This document shows, piece after piece, positions 62,836 to 64,000 of a DNA stretch of 64,000 nucleotides. A program made the position numbers and the translations under genes. The stretch comes from UBA1234 sp964400015 (lineage in GTDB: Bacteria; Bacillota; Clostridia; TANB77; UBA1234): the NCBI GenBank assembly GCA_964400015.1, contig CAYNRR010000005.1:25687-89686 (forward strand), given 5' to 3'. Each line of letters opens with the position of its first letter. The stretch's first letter is position 1. The notes under the pieces were generated by a model, which saw only the letters and a list, made by a program, of their open reading frames with translations, was not told the origin of the DNA and did no database searches.

Positions 62836-63159
62836 TTATTCTATAACTTTTTCCAGAAAAATCTTTTCTTCAAATGCTCCACGTTTTTCTGCCTTTTGAT
62901 CAGCAATTGCTATGACGTCGTTTAAATTTTTATTTTCCAATTTTGCTAATGCCCTAATTATTTCTAACATATCTGCTAGTTCCTCTATACGTTCATCTTC
63001 ACTTGCCTCAAGAACTTCGTTATATTCTTCATATAACTTCTTTTCCAATTCGCTTTTATAATCTATGTCATTTAAAGTCCTTACTATAGGTGTTTCACCT
63101 TTTGCTTTTATTATTTCAGGTATTCTATCTCGTACTAATTTGTTATATATTCTTTCCAT
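62836..63159 (-). CDS. MazG-like nucleotide pyrophosphohydrolase
   Basis: A 107-residue all-alpha protein beginning MERIYNKLVRDRIPEIIKAKG, the hallmark of a MazG-related family, with the metal-binding EEYNEVLEA...EELADMLEII. Such enzymes hydrolyse non-canonical NTPs or related substrates. Start set by AGGGGGAAATAGG. It is the first gene of the five-gene operon and 22 bp upstream of the DUF2207-like gene; whether it shares their function is unclear. Confidence 0.85.
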   Translation of the reverse strand: MERIYNKLVRDRIPEIIKAKGETPIVRTLNDIDYKSELEKKLYEEYNEVLEASEDERIEELADMLEIIRALAKLENKNLNDVIAIADQKAEKRGAFEEKIFLEKVIE

Positions 63160-63287
63160 CCTATTTCCCCCTTTTATTTTTATTAAAGCAAATGGCAGAT
63201 TATTAAAATCTGCCATTCATCTACAAATATTATTTTACTATTTTAAAAATGTTCTTACAAGTATAAATAATTTATACTTATCGCTTT

Positions 63288-63716
63288 TTACTCAACTGCT
63301 ATTTTACCAAACAAAACTGCAATATCATTAACATTTAAAATCATACTTTCTTCATTAACTTCTAATACATTTGCACCGAAAAATTCTTGACAATTTGTTT
63401 CGCCTTCAAGTATTGGTAAATATTCTTCTTCAATTAGAAAATCTATTTTTCCTAGTGATTTGCTCATATCACCTGCATAATCTATAACAGCATAAGATTT
63501 GCCATATAAAGTATCATTAAATCTAACTAATTTTGTTGTATCTACACCATTCGCCTTAATTTTTACGTCTTTTAGCTTTGTTCTTTCTTCTGCAGTATTG
63601 AGGATTTCTGTCTTTTTAAATTCTATACTACCACCATCTTTTAACCTTAAGAGAATGGGAAATAATAATATTATTGCAATAACAAGTATTATACATATCA
63701 TAGTTTTATTTTTCAC
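63288..63716 (-). CDS. Small membrane-anchored protein, unknown
   Basis: About 142 residues: an N-terminal helix (TMICIILVIAIILLFPILL) and an extracytoplasmic, acidic, beta-rich domain. Not recognised. TGGAGG is spaced eight bases from a GTG (VKNKTM) and only two from an ATG six bases upstream, so GTG is preferred. A separate gene upstream of the MazG-like operon. Confidence 0.65.
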   Translation of the reverse strand: MKNKTMICIILVIAIILLFPILLRLKDGGSIEFKKTEILNTAEERTKLKDVKIKANGVDTTKLVRFNDTLYGKSYAVIDYAGDMSKSLGKIDFLIEEEYLPILEGETNCQEFFGANVLEVNEESMILNVNDIAVLFGKIAVE

Positions 63717-63827
63717 TTTCATCGCCTCCATACACTTATTAGACAATATATGTCCTCGAAAAGTTCAATAAAATGTTTATAAATTATAATTTTTTTATAT
63801 GTATAATACTTCCTCGCTTTTAGTCTA

Positions 63828-64000
63828 TTACTGGCTTATTGTTATTGATGTTACGTCATCATCTATTTCGCCTTTGATTGTTATTCTTGAATCTTCCACA
63901 TTATTTTTGTCTATTTCTAAAGTATGTAAAGTTCCATTCTTATTTGTTTCATATTTTTCTATTGTGTGATTATTAGAATCTGTATAAGTTGTTCCTTTTA
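63828..64000 (-). CDS. C-terminal end of a gene running out of the window
   Basis: An open frame of about 56 codons enters from the window edge and ends ...EIDDDVTSITISQ with TAA at 63828-63830. Composition (YETNKNGTLHTLEIDKNN) is that of a secreted or lipoprotein-like beta domain. Too little is present to name it. Confidence 0.5.
   Translation of the reverse strand, partial: KGTTYTDSNNHTIEKYETNKNGTLHTLEIDKNNVEDSRITIKGEIDDDVTSITISQ

Noticed and set aside
1..64000. CRISPR array, tRNA, rRNA, insertion sequence or prophage
   Set aside because: No spaced direct repeats, no cloverleaf or rRNA segments, and no transposase or integrase gene could be recognised.

Overview
The window reads as a low-GC Gram-positive anaerobe of the class Clostridia (Bacillota). 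Base composition is strongly AT-rich by eye. Shine-Dalgarno sites are strong (AGGAGG type) and promoters are of the sigma-A type. There is a CIRCE/HrcA heat-shock operator, a Spo0A with its sporulation output domain, a PASTA-domain SpoVD-like PBP, a MurE with the DNPR signature of meso-diaminopimelate enzymes, a superoxide reductase and pyruvate formate-lyase. A run of exactly 100 N inside a tandem repeat, plus two single-base frameshifts in otherwise intact genes, suggests a draft or metagenome-derived assembly. Expression, essentiality and exact family assignments could not be tested here.

Layout. 0-9 kb: groESL with CIRCE, an acidic membrane-anchored protein, dnaE and, divergently, dxs. 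8.8-17.5 kb: a reduced division and cell-wall (dcw) cluster on the minus strand (mraZ, rsmH, ftsL-like, spoVD-like PBP, murE, mraY, frameshifted ftsW/spoVE). It has a phased MraZ operator, a leader hairpin and an internal terminator plus promoter. 17.5-24.7 kb: a coiled-coil protein, an HD-GYP protein, an unknown protein, HtrA, a metallo-beta-lactamase-fold protein and a compact type I toxin-antitoxin candidate. 24.7-35 kb: spo0A, housekeeping genes, the ireB-ruvX-DUF1292 operon, one long CpaE/TadZ-like gene broken by the assembly gap, and a D,D-carboxypeptidase. 35-48 kb: an ABC permease and binding protein without an ATPase, two glycosyltransferases, two copper-amine-oxidase-N-domain proteins, trmFO, mntP, an Rsm22-like methyltransferase, superoxide reductase and phosphoesterases. 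48-56 kb: a frameshifted secreted protein, a tandem pair of unknown paralogues, pflBA, a structured RNA with its own promoter and terminator, a Sua5-type enzyme and a MYG1-family protein. 56-64 kb: flotillin, then a tight operon MazG-like / DUF2207-like protein with a Cys-Gly tail / radical SAM-SPASM / DUF2157 / GDYXXLXY.

The most unusual points are these. (1) The last operon: a radical SAM-SPASM enzyme is translationally coupled to a membrane protein ending in two CSSC motifs set in glycines. (2) Three compositionally distinct cassettes at 23.2, 49.1 and 54.9 kb (four genes), each with its own terminator, share a TTA(C/T)GTAA-type motif in the spacer of their promoters. The promoter of the unidentified ~440-nt structured RNA carries the same motif in inverse orientation. 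(3) A previously unannotated 28-30 residue membrane toxin faces a short RNA whose 5' end resembles that of the toxin mRNA.
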